Part shown: one piece after another, positions 1 through 11,784 of the stretch
Position numbering within the stretch: the stretch's first letter is position 1
Layout of the letters: the number at the start of each line of letters is the position of its first letter
Origin: Atriophallophorus winterbourni
Taxonomy: Eukaryota; Platyhelminthes; Trematoda; Plagiorchiida; Microphallidae
Assembly (NCBI GenBank): GCA_013407085.1
Contig: JACCGJ010014354.1
Span: forward strand, 1-64,000
DNA length: 64,000 nt
Direction of reading: 5' to 3'
Translations under genes and position numbers: made by a program
Notes under the pieces: model-generated
What the model was told of the DNA's origin: nothing
The model's input: only the letters and a program-made list of their open reading frames with translations
Databases searched by the model: none

Positions 1-811
1 GAAATCGATATATATTACGTCCACGGAGTTGCTGGCACCCAGTAGCTCAGACCAATATTCTTTTGCTAATAGCAAGTTTGTCAGGCAGGATCGTTTTTTC
101 CTGAATCTATGCTGTGCCTCGGAGATTAAATTATTAATCTCAAAGTGATTCCGTGAGGTATCAGCTATTATGCACTCAATTAATTTTGATAGCACTGGTA
201 ATAACGCTATCGGGCGATAGTTTAATGGATCATTTCTTTTGCCACCCTTATAGATGGGACTATACAGGGCAGTTTTCCAAGTTTCTGGTACAAAGCTCTG
301 CTCGAACATCATCGTGAATACGTCAGATGTCGGTATTGCCAACTCGGAAGATAGATTGTGCAAACTGTTTGCGTGTATATTGTCTATACCGGGTGAGTCT
401 GTTCTCTTCATCGTCAATAATTTTGTTTGAACAACATAGGTGGAAACTCCACATCGTGAAGAATTGGCAGGCTGCAGCTCTCAGAGTTTAAGGACTGTCT
501 ATGGGTCGACACTTGTAAGATAACTGATGCGAATTGTTGTCGGAAAACGTTAGTGCAATCTTTAAATGACGTCACTATTCCAGTACCTGAGACCAGTGGC
601 GGTATTCCCATTTAACGTTCCGGAGGTCGTTGACGCGCTTATACAATGCTTTGGGATTTATAATGAATTTTTCGACAAGACTGATTTGGTAATCTTTTCT
701 GTCTTTTCGAATGAGGCAGGCACACTTATTTGGCAATAACGTGTAGTAGCACCAAGTTGTCGCGCAATATCTAATAGACATCATTGGTCCGTCTGAAGTT
801 TCGTAGTCCAA
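1..811 (-). mobile_element. CR1-like retrotransposon fragment, RT N-terminal part, running off the left edge
   Basis: Translated on the minus strand, about 1-275 gives an open RT stretch containing YSPIYKGGKRNDPLNYRPIA, LLPVLSKLIE and QHRFRKKRSCLTNLLL, which are the finger-region motifs that precede RT motif A in CR1 and Jockey ORF2 proteins. Upstream, 575-811 gives the linker between endonuclease and RT (a match to the NPKxLYKxVN motif found in the other copies here). The stretch 275-575 is related but carries stops. It is a decayed copy of a CR1-like ORF2 that continues past the window edge. It probably lies inside an intron of the minus-strand gene at 2264-3690, if that gene extends leftwards. 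It differs too much from CR1-A and CR1-B to be placed in either. Confidence 0.75.
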
Positions 812-1709
812 ACATCACTTGGTTGCAAATTTGTGCGCGAGCTTACTTCATCCAATTTCCCCATTACAGTGATTATTCAGATTTGTCGAAGATTAATTAT
901 GACCTCATATCATGTTAGCCAACTTGTGAACTCATATCCTGCAGTGTTTCGTTTTCATGAAATCAGACATATGCGTCACCCCGTGGATTTTATAACCATA
1001 AAAGAAAGATGTAAGCGAAATCTGATGCCTTTCTGACAATCGGAGCAATTGTGAAACGTCAAATTTGAGGTAATCAAATTTTATTTGGTGAGCCGAAGCA
1101 TGAGATATGCTTGCAATGTGAGGGCGATCGACACGAATTAATCAGCAAGGCGTAAGCACAGGTTGTACCAGCGATCCGAAATGCTTGTCACTTTGGCATC
1201 ACTACGTTAATTAATCGCCTAGCATTAGCCTTTCGATGTTGAACGGAGTTTAAGTGAGTAAAAAGATAAATGGCGCACGCAGCGGTGAAATCCAGATGCC
1301 GGAAATGAATTTCCGTTTTGCATCATGTGGAATAACTATTTGAAAATAACATTCACTTTTTTGCGTACTGCGTAGTTACGAATTTATCACTCAGCGTCAT
1401 AGTTGATTGTTCTCATCGATTGCATCGAATGGGTTGTCTTTGCTTCAAATTTGTTGTTTTTCGGTAATATACTAACCCGCAATTTGGGTAGTTATTTCTG
1501 GTCTGATTGGTATAACAGATACATTTCTATTAATTTTGATGATCGCATAACGTGTTGTGCATGCAGTTTCGCGATGTAACGATAATCGTCGACGATAAAT
1601 TGATTGACACAAATTATATATTTACATATTGAGAGAAAATTAATAAAAATTTGGTGCCGTGTATCAGCTATATGTCTGGGGGATTGCACACTAGATTTAC
1701 TTCCTGGGT
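812..1709. other. No gene recognised
   Basis: AT-rich non-coding sequence with only short open frames that have no recognisable motif. It may be intron of the gene at 2264-3690. Confidence 0.5.
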
Positions 1710-1955
1710 TAAAGTGAACATACTCTGTAGACCAGTGTTAGTAAGTGCTTTTGCTAGTTTGTTTATGTAAAATATGTTCATGATCCAACAGATGCTCCTT
1801 AAGCAGAAAGCCTTCAGCTTATTTTCGTGTCTTGGGTGGATGGTTCAGATTTCGCTGCCATGCATTATAGCGTTTAGTACGTATGGACCGTATATCATCA
1901 TTTTTCCTTCATGATCAGCTCGCACTAACCCCATACGTAAGATTTCAAGTGGAAA
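1710..1955 (-). mobile_element. Degenerate RTE-like 3' fragment
   Basis: The stretch matches, with many changes, the inverted RTE fragment at about 10920-11170. Shared landmarks are the run around CTCTGTAGACCAG, the GATGCTCC / CGTGTCTTG spacing, and the downstream ATCATTTT block. In the full-length copy this is the part of ORF2 near 53500-53770 (the region coding for the post-RT segment). No reading frame survives. It is an old, truncated copy, same family as 50175-54231, opposite orientation. Confidence 0.6.
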
Positions 1956-2263
1956 GAAATAAAATTGATAACGTGCTCCCGAGGCCGGATGCATTATGCA
2001 TAATATCAACTTTCTGCCAAAATTTTGGACGCAATGACAAATGGTTTCACTTTTACGGACTTCTTTGACTCGTATTCAGATGAAGGTTTATTTATATATT
2101 TTTCGCTTAATGCACCTTGGTGCGGTGAAGAAATGTCTTGCAAATTTTACTAAACACAACCGTAGGCAATTTAGGATCCAAAATCTGTATCTTAATTTGA
2201 CAAAATTTTATTGTTGAACCTTCGCAATCATTCAAGTTTGAAATTCGTCAGTGTAATACTTAC

Positions 2264-3690
2264 CCCTGCTAGAGTTGTAGCTGAAAGTAATGATTTGGGA
2301 AATTCTATCTTCAGTGACGTCAATCCTTCTTCGATGAATTCTGACAATTCGGTAGCGATGCTGTCGCTCATGCCCACCAAATTTAAACCCAAATCCTGTC
2401 GCTTTTCATGCGGTAAAACATAACGCATCACTTGTCCAAACGATCCACACGCGAATCCAAAAAAGATTATCAACAAAACGGCCGATGCGATAGAAAACGC
2501 GTACAGAAACATGGGCATTCGATGATAGTACTGAAAGTTGAGAATAATTTGAAACCTCAACTGATTGATTGATAAGAATGATTTCAATTAAGTTAAATGC
2601 TGACACGCACATCAGGGAACGTAACAGAAATCAAATGATTTTACAAACTGATTATCTTTGGTGATAAACCACAAGAGAGTCACCACTACATTCGTTGAAA
2701 ATATTTCAACAAACGGAATAATGATAGAATCTTGAACAATGAGTGAAAATGAACAGTTTGGCTGACGATCCCATGCGTATTGTTAGTTATATGAATCCCT
2801 TTTTCAAAAGAAAATGAAAAATATTGATAATTAATTATAATGGCGTTCTTAGATAGATTCCCATAATCAATACTCATGCTACAGAAATGATCATTTCTTA
2901 TACAGCAATTCCGCTCCATCGTAGTGATATCTTCGACATCGATCTAAAATTTATGGGTGTTTATCATCGTTTGACCAGTGTCTATGTGAGTTCCGTTCAG
3001 GTGGTATCATCACCGTTCGTTTTTCACTGCTTGATGATAACACTTTGATCTTCCAGTCTTATCATACGTATTTCTAATGAAAATTTGTCTCATATAAATC
3101 CATTTCAAATCAATTGAGTTTAGTTCTTTTTGCAGCCACTGTTTTTCATTCTAGCGAGATGATTTTCCCGGATTAGTAAAAAATAATGTGAATAATCATA
3201 CAAATGGTAAAATGTGATCAAGATTACCAAGAAACTAATTAGAAAGCTAAGAAAATCTTACCCATATTTTATCTTCAGTATTTGCACCACCAAATTCCCG
3301 TATGCGTAATGCTTCTTCAATCAACGCGGTTTCTGCATCACGGCGCTTTTTTGTCCGATACCACAGAACAAACTGCAATATGGTTGCCGCAGTGTGGATC
3401 AATCCAAAAATCAATAATATTGCGAACATTGCTGAAACTTTCCGAGGTTCCACTTCTGGTTGCGTTTGCAGAACGTGGCGATAGATCAGTGTATTCGGAG
3501 TGTTGTTGAATATCAGCTCATTTGTTGTGGCTGACGAAGCATTCCAAATTTCGTCTAATCTGGATTCGATTAGTGGTTCGCTTGCATCATTGTAAACGGG
3601 TCGAAAAATGTAATTCAATATTCCTCCGTAACGACGCGGTACAACAGAATGGCACAAATCCGAAAAGATTTTCGCAATTCCGCCTGACAT
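2264..3690 (-). CDS. Multi-pass membrane protein, first two coding exons (possibly prominin-like), 3' part outside window
   Basis: Exon 1 is 3262-3690: ATG at 3690 has an in-frame TAG 18 nt upstream, so it is a convincing start, and it ends at codon 143 (Trp) followed by donor GGTAAGAT. Exon 2 is 2264-2530: acceptor CTTTCAG, then 89 codons, then donor GGTAAGTA. Both introns are phase 0. The joined 232 residues show a lumenal-type N-terminal region with sequons at N50 and N62, a membrane segment at about 85-110, a basic loop (YRTKKRRD), a second membrane segment at about 150-171, then a helical amphipathic region. Two closely spaced membrane segments followed by a long helical loop fit the prominin order, and a prominin-type C-terminus lies in the same orientation at 58-63 kb. 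However there is no obvious signal peptide and no cysteine-rich loop, so the family call is tentative. It continues beyond the left edge. Confidence 0.65.
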
Positions 3691-4851
3691 TTTTTTACTG
3701 AGACACTAGTTCACCAATTTGGACTGTAGATTAAGTATGAAAATTAATGCGCTTTTTTTTAGGGAATCGTCGATAAATTTGTGCTCAATGTCAGCCAATA
3801 ATCACTGGAATTTGGCGCTGTATACTTAGTACTAATTATGATGATTTCTTTTTACTAAACGCACTTACCCTTTGCAATCGTTTCAGAATTTTCGAAGTGA
3901 AAATAGTAGAAAATGCCACTTAACCAAATGATAATACGTAGATTGAATTTTTATCGTTATAATGCCGTTGAATGTGTTATTTACCGAGAACAAAGTTTAA
4001 ATAAAAATATTAGTTGTGAGCAGTTCGGCGGTCCCATTTGGGATATTGAATACCCGTTGCTCATGTGGTGCTAGTGTTCTATTACCAGCTATATGCTTCA
4101 GATGATTTGATTTTGTGTGTGAGAATCACGTCGCTTGGTATCATTTATATACCACAAACATTAGGGTCGATTTCGTAAAAAGCCAACGATCTTATTTTCA
4201 TGGATCACGAAACGAAAGCATTCTTGCAGCGTAGTGCTCCCATTTGTACCGTGTATAATTGAAACGGTTGTGCGTACATTTTCATCATCAACAAAATGTT
4301 CTGTTTTTGACTGATTGAATATTGATGTTTCAGCTACATTATTCCGTATTTAGCACTGAATTTGGATCATCAATCGGTTATTGTAATCAAGTTCAAATAT
4401 TTATTTTCTTTTATTCTAATTGCACTCCAAGATCGGGTTTAGGTTGGTTTAATTTGCATAACTCATACCTAGAAGATACAAAAATGACGTTATTAATTTT
4501 CAACTTTTTGAGCGGTTTATCGGGAATCTCTCTGTGATTCAATTTTCGTACATCATGTTTCGTTATCTTCAACAGTTGAAAAATGGATTCACAGTTTATC
4601 TTATTTTACCACTTCAAGAATATTTCTTGGCGACACCGTCTCCACTTAATGAGATTCGACTGTCAGAAACCGGTTGTGAAGTGCAAATGTGGTTAAGAAT
4701 GGGAGTACCACCAAAATGGTTGATAAGTTTATGTGGAAGGGATTCAAGGATTCAAGGATTTATGGTTAAAAAGTTAATACTTTACAACGCCACAGGATTA
4801 CGGTATGAATAAAACATGAAAATTACAATAGTATAAAATCAATAGTGAATA
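3691..4851. other. Upstream region of the 3690 gene; nothing else recognised
   Basis: This lies 5' of the minus-strand start at 3690 and should hold its 5' UTR and promoter. I see no clear core promoter. The short open frames at 4322-4812 show no family motif. Confidence 0.4.
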
Positions 4852-5215
4852 TCAAATGTATGGCTCACGAATGTTATTCTTTTGCATATGTAAGTCCAAT
4901 TTAGCTTTAAACACCGCCAGGCAAGGAGAGTCCACCACATGTTGGGGTAGGGAATTCCAAAGAAATATAGCACGTACGGCGAAAAAATGGCTCCGACAAT
5001 CAATACGGGAACTTGGAACGTAGAGGGATAAGGTATGTCCGCGTGTCACTTTCCTATCACACACATCGAGCAAGTGTTTTAGTGGATGTCCTTCAGTAGA
5101 CACAATTCTATATGTGAGGATAATATCGCGTCGTATCCTCCTTTGGGTAAAGTCGCATAGACCCAGACGTTGCAATCTTTCGGTGTACGGCACATTGCGA
5201 AGACCAATCACTAAC
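4852..5215 (-). mobile_element. CR1-C 3' fragment (C-terminal part of ORF2)
   Basis: The minus strand is open for 119 codons that match the C-terminus of CR1 ORF2: GLRNVPYTERLQRLGLCDFT, RRIRRDIILTYRI, HPLKHLLDVC, FLWNSLPQHVVDSP and a terminal EPYI. The same motifs occur in the plus-strand CR1-C copy at 30359-30604. It is 5'-truncated and relatively young for this family, since the frame is uninterrupted. Confidence 0.8.
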
Positions 5216-5264
5216 TTTGTTGCTGGGTTAGTATTGAATTAATTTACCACCCTCGTAGCTTTCT

Positions 5265-5612
5265 TCACAAAAATTTCCATACACCGAACCTTCACTTAAA
5301 GGATCTATTCACGCGAATGAATACCAGAAATTAGTTGACCCATGAATATGTGCTGGTGGTAACACATTCCCACGTGAACTGTGGAAGGTATTTTTACTCT
5401 GTCTGTTTTATTTGGAACAGTTTAACTTCTGCCGTTGCTCACTCCACTAGCTTGCGTGAATTTAAAACGTAATTAGACGAGTTGCTATTGAATTATTTGT
5501 TTCCCGATCACTTATATACTACTTTATCTAATTCCTTATTTTGTTTTACACTTACATTTCAAGTTTTATTATATTATGTTTGTTGTTAAGCTTGAATTAC
5601 CTTGAATTACCT
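5265..5612 (+). mobile_element. CR1-A 3' fragment with terminal tail repeat
   Basis: The stretch matches the last part of CR1-A (compare 13600-13957 and 25220-25601), including the region coding for CFTWNSLPSTVAH and the 3' UTR, with many substitutions. It ends in two copies of the 10-nt tail unit CTTGAATTAC at about 5591-5612, the signature 3' end of CR1-A. From 5613 to 5929 I see nothing recognisable. Confidence 0.8.
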
Positions 5613-5929
5613 CGTGCATAAGCAATGTCGTGATAATGTAATAATTTTCTATCTAAAACAATTGCAGCTTCACAACTATCGTGTCTTTATAGTATTTAAC
5701 ATGTAGTCACACAATCACGTCCGAAATAACACATTTTTATCTTAGCTTCTTCAGAACTTTAATTCTCTCCGAGTGTGTCTTCCCTGAACGAACAGAATTG
5801 TAGATTTTCTAAAACTGAAGATTCAGGAGAATTCGTAGATCTTTCCTAAAAATCCGACCATGAAATACATTTTGTTGTCTGCACGCGAACAAAAAGTGGA
5901 TGGTGCTGAAGTGAGCAGCGTGAAAGCAT

Positions 5930-7770
5930 CATAAAGTCAACATTTCCGTATGTATAACAACAAAGTGACTTCACTTATTCGAAAGGATAAGGAAGCGCAT
6001 CGATTATTGCTGCTGGCAAAAGGAACGCAACAATAAATTACTATACACAATCTTGAAAGCAAAACTAGAGTCAAACCAGGTATTGTGCCGTCCTTAATGG
6101 TGAAAAACTCACTGGAAACCGCAAATGCTCTCACGATTCATTACTCTGAAGTGTTCTTGCCAAATGTTTTAGTGGAACGTCGTAAGTATTCAGTGGAATC
6201 AGAATCGAAAACTTGGGCGCAAATTTGATTAATCCAGAGATTGTCGCAAGTCAATTACTCAAAACTAAATGTAGGAAAATCCCCGGTTAAGATGGCATCA
6301 CACCGGATTTGCTCATGCTCTGTCATCGTCAGCTTCGTGAACCACATTCCAGCCTGTTTAACTATTCGTTGCTTAAGAGAGTGGTACCAAAATATTGGAA
6401 GTCCGGCGCGATTACACTTATCGTCAAAGGCGGCTGCGGATCAGACGCTGCAAATTGTCATCCCGTCACATTACTAACTGTTATGTGAAGGTCATGAAAG
6501 GTATAGTCTCGGAAAGAATGGTTGCACACTTCGAATTGATTGAAAGAGCAATTAACTTTACAATAACCATAGAGTTTAACTATAGGTACAAATGTATATA
6601 TCTGTATAAATAAAATCAATATAAAGGGTCGATGATAGTCTATTAATAGTTTGGATCAAAATTCGGATTAGCTCTCATATAAACGTCAAGTTTCGATTTG
6701 AATATAGCGAAAATGTTTGAGCTTACAAAATCGGCAGGTAGGTAATTCAAAAAAGCACACACGCACCGAATAAAAATACATGCGGCAGTTCCATTTGGAA
6801 TGCGGCATTTCCAACTAGCAACCATGGCCGATCAATCAATCAATCACCATTGGCTCCCTCAAAAACTGATACGTTTCGGAATATGTGAACCACTTATCTC
6901 ATGGTTGTGCGACTATCTGTCAGATGGCCACGTCCGAGTTAAAGTAAACGGAGTGCTATCCCAAATGTTCTAAACCACCAGTGGAGTCCCACAAGGACAT
7001 GCGCTAGCCCCACTCCTCTTTCTAATATAAATAAACGATTTACCCAGCCCTCATATCATTAAAGATAGTCATGTTCGCGGATGATATGAAAATTCGGATG
7101 ATAATCAGTTCTGCAGATAATTGTGAGATACTGCAAATGGATTTCGACATAAATGATATGAAATTCAACATACGGAAAATGAGATACTTCAAATTGGCAA
7201 AAATGACCCTTGGATTTATCGATTGGGAACTAAGATCTTGACATGAAACTCGTTGTAAAAAGATCATGGAATATGAATTATTCGAAACGTGGAAATCACG
7301 GTTCACTGCCGGGATATATCTCGGATGGGAACATATGGCTAGGTATCTTTTGCAGAACATTTTGAAGATTCTTGCTGTATTATTACCAAAAATAATGAAC
7401 GTCTATCTTCGGCCGACTATGGAGTATGTGGTAGAGAATGAAAGATTTCGACTTCTGTGTCTATGTGACTTTACCCTAAGTAGGATTCGGTGCGATAATA
7501 TTCTTATTTATTGAATTGTGTCTAGGAAAGGATATCCACTAAGACATTTTCGCGATGTGTGTGATGAGAATGTGACATGCTGACTTACCTTATCCCTCTG
7601 CGTCACATGTTCTTGTATTGATTGTCGGCGACATTTTTTCGCCGTTCGTGCTATATTACTTTGGAATTCCCTATGCCAACATGTAGTGGACTCTCCTTTT
7701 TGGACGGCGTTCAAGTCTGAACTGGACTTACACATGCAAAAGAACAACTTCATGAGCTTTACATTTCATA
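5930..7770 (+). mobile_element. CR1-C degenerate copy, split by a minus-strand fragment
   Basis: Plus-strand translation gives broken CR1 ORF2: linker motifs near 5950-6130, finger motifs at 6270-6550 (DGITPDLLM, PKYWKSGAITLIVKGG, NCHPVTLLTV), then after the interruption SGVPQGHALAPLLFL near 6980-7020 (RT motif B), and the C-terminal WTYCKR-type end at 7700-7750. Several stops and frameshifts are present. The block 6560-6835 is a separate element in the other orientation. Same family as 25603-30830, 48200-49490 and 58830-60015. Confidence 0.7.
6560..6835 (-). mobile_element. CR1-B-related 3' fragment nested in CR1-C
   Basis: On the minus strand the 60-codon frame reads as a CR1 C-terminus (CVCAFLNYLPADFVSS, FKSKLDVYM) followed by a 3' UTR resembling that of CR1-B. 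It interrupts the plus-strand CR1-C copy, so it is younger than that copy. Confidence 0.6.
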
Positions 7771-8372
7771 TTCTCCATTACTTTTATAATATTTAATTTT
7801 TCACATTATCAATTCCATTCCTATATTGTTTTAAAACAAGTGGATCCTGATCAGACTGCATCTACCTGTTGAGTGCAAACGGAACGTAGTTGGTCTTGAG
7901 GTGTTGTGATGGAAAAGCATTCAAATACATATATTAGAGTCAGTTCATTTAACGTGTAAAACTTTCTCAAAATTTTATGGGTTAAACGAAAGTTTAAGTT
8001 ACTAAACCACATAACTCACTCAATATTGTCGACATCCTCTGGACCGCGTAGCTACGTTACTTACAATGACGAAATATTTATCGCGGATTTACATCCGACT
8101 GTCCAATCAGCAATTAGTTCATCGCATTCCTCAAACCAAATTTTGTTGTACTATTTACTGAGATATTTTTGGAATCTAAAATAAGTACCAGTACATTTTG
8201 AAACGTGAATGGTGCATCTTGGGCATCTTCAATAACAGATGGGCAGACAATGTGCGCTGAAATTCTAATCTACAGTTTAAATAGCAACAGATATTACAGG
8301 GGAGTAATTACAGGAATGAGGCAAATCTAATAATGAAATAATGCGTTAGTCATGCAAATCTTTGAATTTGGC
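7771..8372. other. No gene recognised
   Basis: AT-rich sequence without motif-bearing frames. Confidence 0.4.
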
Positions 8373-9072
8373 CGGTAAAGCAGTCGGCGTCAGAAATCGG
8401 TAGGAAAACACTAAAATTTGAAGGAAACAAGAGCTGTTTTGATATAGACTTCAGTGATGACCACAACTAGCAAGTATCAGTAATCAGGATTAGAATGTTT
8501 GTGACGAATAGCTCCGTTTTTTGGTAACGTCGTCATCGTAAAATACGACAGATAAACGTTCTATATTTACCTTAATAACTTTAACCCAAAACTAAGATTA
8601 CATGCGTTCTTTTCGCGCAAAACGACAACAATGGCTCATAAACTACGGTCTAACGAATTTAAAGAATCTGCATCGACGTACACATTCACACATCATAAAA
8701 CGGTCTTTCATTTGGTAGCGAACTCGCTGTTCCAATTGGCCGTGTTCACAACATCAAACATATGCGCACCCATTCATAACACACAACATCCGTTTGGCCA
8801 GCTGAGGACACGTTTAATGTTCCTAAAATCGTGTACTAATTTAGCGTTTTTTAACTAAAGCTGGCTGTCCAAGCAGCCAACCAACGATTATAAACTATCG
8901 ATAAGTGTGTAGCGGGTGTGTTAGATTGAAGCTGGATGTGACAGCCAACCAACATGTGGCCACTTTTTGCCACTTCTCCAATAATACCACCGCGTTGCAC
9001 GCACGAACGCACGTCGATAGTGTATTGATTCAACCCTGAGTACAACCTGTCCAAAGCTCATCCCGTTCACCC
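8373..9072 (+). repeat. Dispersed repeat R, copy 1, left part
   Basis: The block matches 38762-39570 over its length (for example the shared run AAAACACTAAAATTTGAAGG and the stretch coding CACCATAAAAC in both). It has no coding frame of note. The match stops at 9072, where a CR1-A element begins, and resumes at 13960, so copy 1 was split by that insertion. Confidence 0.75.
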
Positions 9073-9073
9073 T

Positions 9074-9596
9074 GCGTAAGGAGCGTTCCGAGACCACTGC
9101 AAGGAACTTTGCTGATGTGCCCTGGTGGGAAAGGGCCCGAAAGGACCAGCAACAAAACCAAACGAAACATAGGGATGATCGATGTATAATCCTTTTGGGA
9201 GTTCCAGAAGCTGATGAAGCAACTGATAAAGCGGTGCAGCGCAAACACGATCAGTTACAATGGAGATTCCTCAGTGATATACTTGGTTTGCATGATGTAG
9301 CTGTGACGGACACGTTCCGCATCCCCAAATCTACGAATTATAAGGGCATCGGTCCTAAGCCCCTTAAAATAACGTTCTTGCGTAATGATATGTTGAACAC
9401 GGTCAAAACTCGTTGGGAAAATGGCCGCAGAATAATCCCGCGAGAAATTAGACTAGGTGCATCGAAACACCATATTGGAAAGTTAGATGCACCACTAAGT
9501 TCAATAGAAACACTACCAAGTCAATCAGTTGTTGACGTGTCAGAAACAATTTCAGCCGATACGATAGATCACTGTGTTCCAACAGTACAACCCTAA
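9074..9596 (+). pseudogene. CR1-A ORF1, C-terminal fragment
   Basis: This encodes the last part of the ORF1 RNA-binding protein: PWWERARKDQQQN, IILLGVPEADEATDKA, VTDTFRIPKSTNYKGIG and PKPLKITFLRNDML, an RRM-like module shared with the CR1-B ORF1. A premature TAA (CCC AAA changed to CCC TAA relative to copy 2) ends the frame at 9596; without it the same frame runs to TAA at 9657-9659. The N-terminal zinc-finger part was lost by 5' truncation. Confidence 0.8.
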
Positions 9597-9619
9597 AACG
9601 ATCAAGCATCCCTGCAAGC

Positions 9620-9655
9620 AAAAAACCTTCAGTTGCCGACTCTGGAGGAGTCGGC
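9620..9655 (+). promoter_or_regulatory. Candidate -1 frameshift signal, CR1-A copy 1
   Basis: Heptamer A_AAA_AAC at 9620-9626 in the ORF1 frame, spacer of 8 nt (9627-9634), then a perfect 8-bp hairpin: arm GCCGACTC at 9635-9642, loop TGGAG, arm GAGTCGGC at 9648-9655. ORF1 stop is at 9657. The -1 frame is open from here into the ORF2 start at about 9721. The layout matches known programmed -1 frameshift sites. Function is inferred. Confidence 0.55.
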
Positions 9656-9703
9656 CTAACATATATTCTGCACTCCACTAGCCTTCTTCCCCACACCCCA
9701 TCC

Positions 9704-10437
9704 TTGTTGAGAAAAACAACTATGAAATGCATCTACACCAACGCACAATGTCTCGGAAACAAAATCGGTGAACTGCGTGCAGTTTTTTTGAGATGTTCAC
9801 CTGACATCATCGCCGTAACGGAAACGTGGCTGCAGACTCAGAAAACAAATAGTGAACTTGAATTACCAGGAATGTCACTTATTCGTCATGACCATGAAAC
9901 CAGAGGAGGAGGAGTAGCTTTGTAGTATAGCTAAAAACATTCTGTGCCCTGAGATTACAGATCCAGACATCGTATTGCTGAATACACTCTGGTGCTCAAT
10001 CCGACTAGCTAACGGCGAAGACCTTGTTTTGGGAGTAGTATATCGCCCACCGTCTGCACAGGAAACTTACAATCTGGCCCTACTGGATAAAATTCGCATG
10101 GTTACTTCCAGATACACTTGTGGATTTTTGATTATGGGTGACTTCAATTTACCGAATCTGCAGAGCAGCACCATTTACCCAGAACACTCCCTCGAGCGCG
10201 CATTCAGTGAGTTGTTTGACGATATTCCTCTTTATAACCACATTACATGTAATACCCGATACCGCGGAAACGATTTACCCTCACTCTTAGATCTCGTTCT
10301 GACAAGCAATGAACATGACATTGATAACGTTGATTACGAAAGTCCACTGGGACTAAGTGATCACGTCGTCATCCAGTTTGACTATCTGTTTGAAGCTGTA
10401 ATAACAAATGATGCCCGTAAAATGTTAGGCGGATCAA
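9704..10437 (+). pseudogene. CR1-A ORF2, endonuclease domain, broken
   Basis: APE-type endonuclease of the non-LTR ORF2: CIYTNAQCLGNKIGELRA, ITETW-type catalytic glutamate (IIAVTETWLQTQ), GVVYRPPS, LIMGDFNLPNL (catalytic GDFN) and GLSDHVVIQFDY (catalytic SDH). ATG at 9721 is the likely native start. A stop at about 9923 and a frame change split the domain in two (9704-9925 and 9975-10451), and the RTE fragment cuts it off at 10455. Confidence 0.8.
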
Positions 10438-10454
10438 CACTATGGCGTTGAGTG

Positions 10455-11784
10455 TTGTTGTGGGCCTCCTTCGGATGTCGACCATGGATGTACATCACAA
10501 ACGCGTGAAAGTTCAAGTTTTGCAGCTTTTTGAGTGACTAAACAGTCCGATTCGGGAGGAACAATCTCTCCCGCAGCGCTGGCAGCGATAGTCAGAACTC
10601 GGTTGTATTGCGTTAGTTGCACGTCGGCGGCGTGATCTGCGTTCAGCTGCCAAGAGCTGTATCTGCTCCTCCCCAGCATGCAGACGACGCTTTACACAGT
10701 GCCTCCAATGTGAGCGGTCGAGAGCAAGTTCTTCCCAACTCGCCGGGTCAATGCCAAGAGCTTTCATATCTCTTTTACAAACGTCTTTGTACCGCAAGTG
10801 CGGTCTGCCCAATGGTCGACTTCCTAATTGCAACTCACCGTAGAGTAGATCTTTCGGAATACGACCATTTCCATTCTATAGACATGACCAAGCCACCGCA
10901 GGCGGCGCTGACGTAATAGGGTGAACATGCTCTGTAGACCAGCTTTTGAAAGCACTTCAGCGTTAGTCACTCTGTCCATCCACGATATGTTCAAGATACG
11001 ACGGATGCTCCGTAGATGGAAAGCATTCTGCTTTCGTTCGTGTCTTGCGCGGTGGTCCAGGTTTCACTGCGTACAGTAAAGCGTTTTGCAGTACGGCACG
11101 GCGCTGTACCCATCATTTTCGCTTTACAGGCAGCTTGCGGTTACACGCCCCCCGCACGAGAGTTTCAAACGGGACGAATGACAGCGCTCTGCCAATGTGG
11201 GCGCGCGGGGGGTTATCATCTCCGGTAAGCGATAGGTTATCCGCAATGGTTTTGAACCAAGGTAAGGTGAACCGATTGTACTGATCAAGCTCCAGTTTCC
11301 ACATTATGATGGGAGCTGATACAGTCCCTTTCTAAGGACTTTGGTTTTTGCGTCATTGCTATTGTTAAGAACCAACGTCTTTGCATCCGACGAAAAACAG
11401 GCCATTAGAGACGAGGGCTCCTGGGAGTGGAGCAATAAAGCTGCCCTCGTCGCTAACATCAGGTCACGATTAAGCACATTTCGTGCCTTGGGTTTGCTCT
11501 CAAACCGGTTTAGGTTGAAAAGCTTGCCATATTTCGCGTTCGTAAGTAAATACCCACCGTTCTGTTCTCGGCCTGAAAGCGTACTGTCAGAAGTAGAGCA
11601 AAGAAAATCCCGAACAGCGTGGAGCCAGACAACTCCCTTGTTTGACCCTCGCGATTTCAAAAGACTTCTAACCTGAAACCGTTAAGATGGCTGAGCCCTT
11701 CTTCGCCGTGAGTGGACCGAAATAACGACTTTTCAGTCTTGGTGGGCAGCCGATCAAAATTAAAAGCATTTGAAAATACCTCCC
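10455..11784 (-). mobile_element. RTE-like element, 5'-truncated inverted copy inside CR1-A
   Basis: On the minus strand this matches the full-length RTE at 50175-54231 from about 52912 to the 3' end. The 5' truncation falls just after RT motif A (REGLFKMLNLIGCPP). Frames are broken at 11304-11660, but 10456-10833 is intact and codes for the C-terminus: LGRPHLRYKDVCKRDMKALG, then a basic stretch (RRSRRRRA) and a zinc-finger end C-x2-C with GLFSHSKSC. This copy keeps the last ~60 residues that the full-length copy has lost by frameshift. The empty-site sequence in CR1-A copy 2 at about 23415 reads GCGTTGAGTGATGCTC without interruption. Confidence 0.85.
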
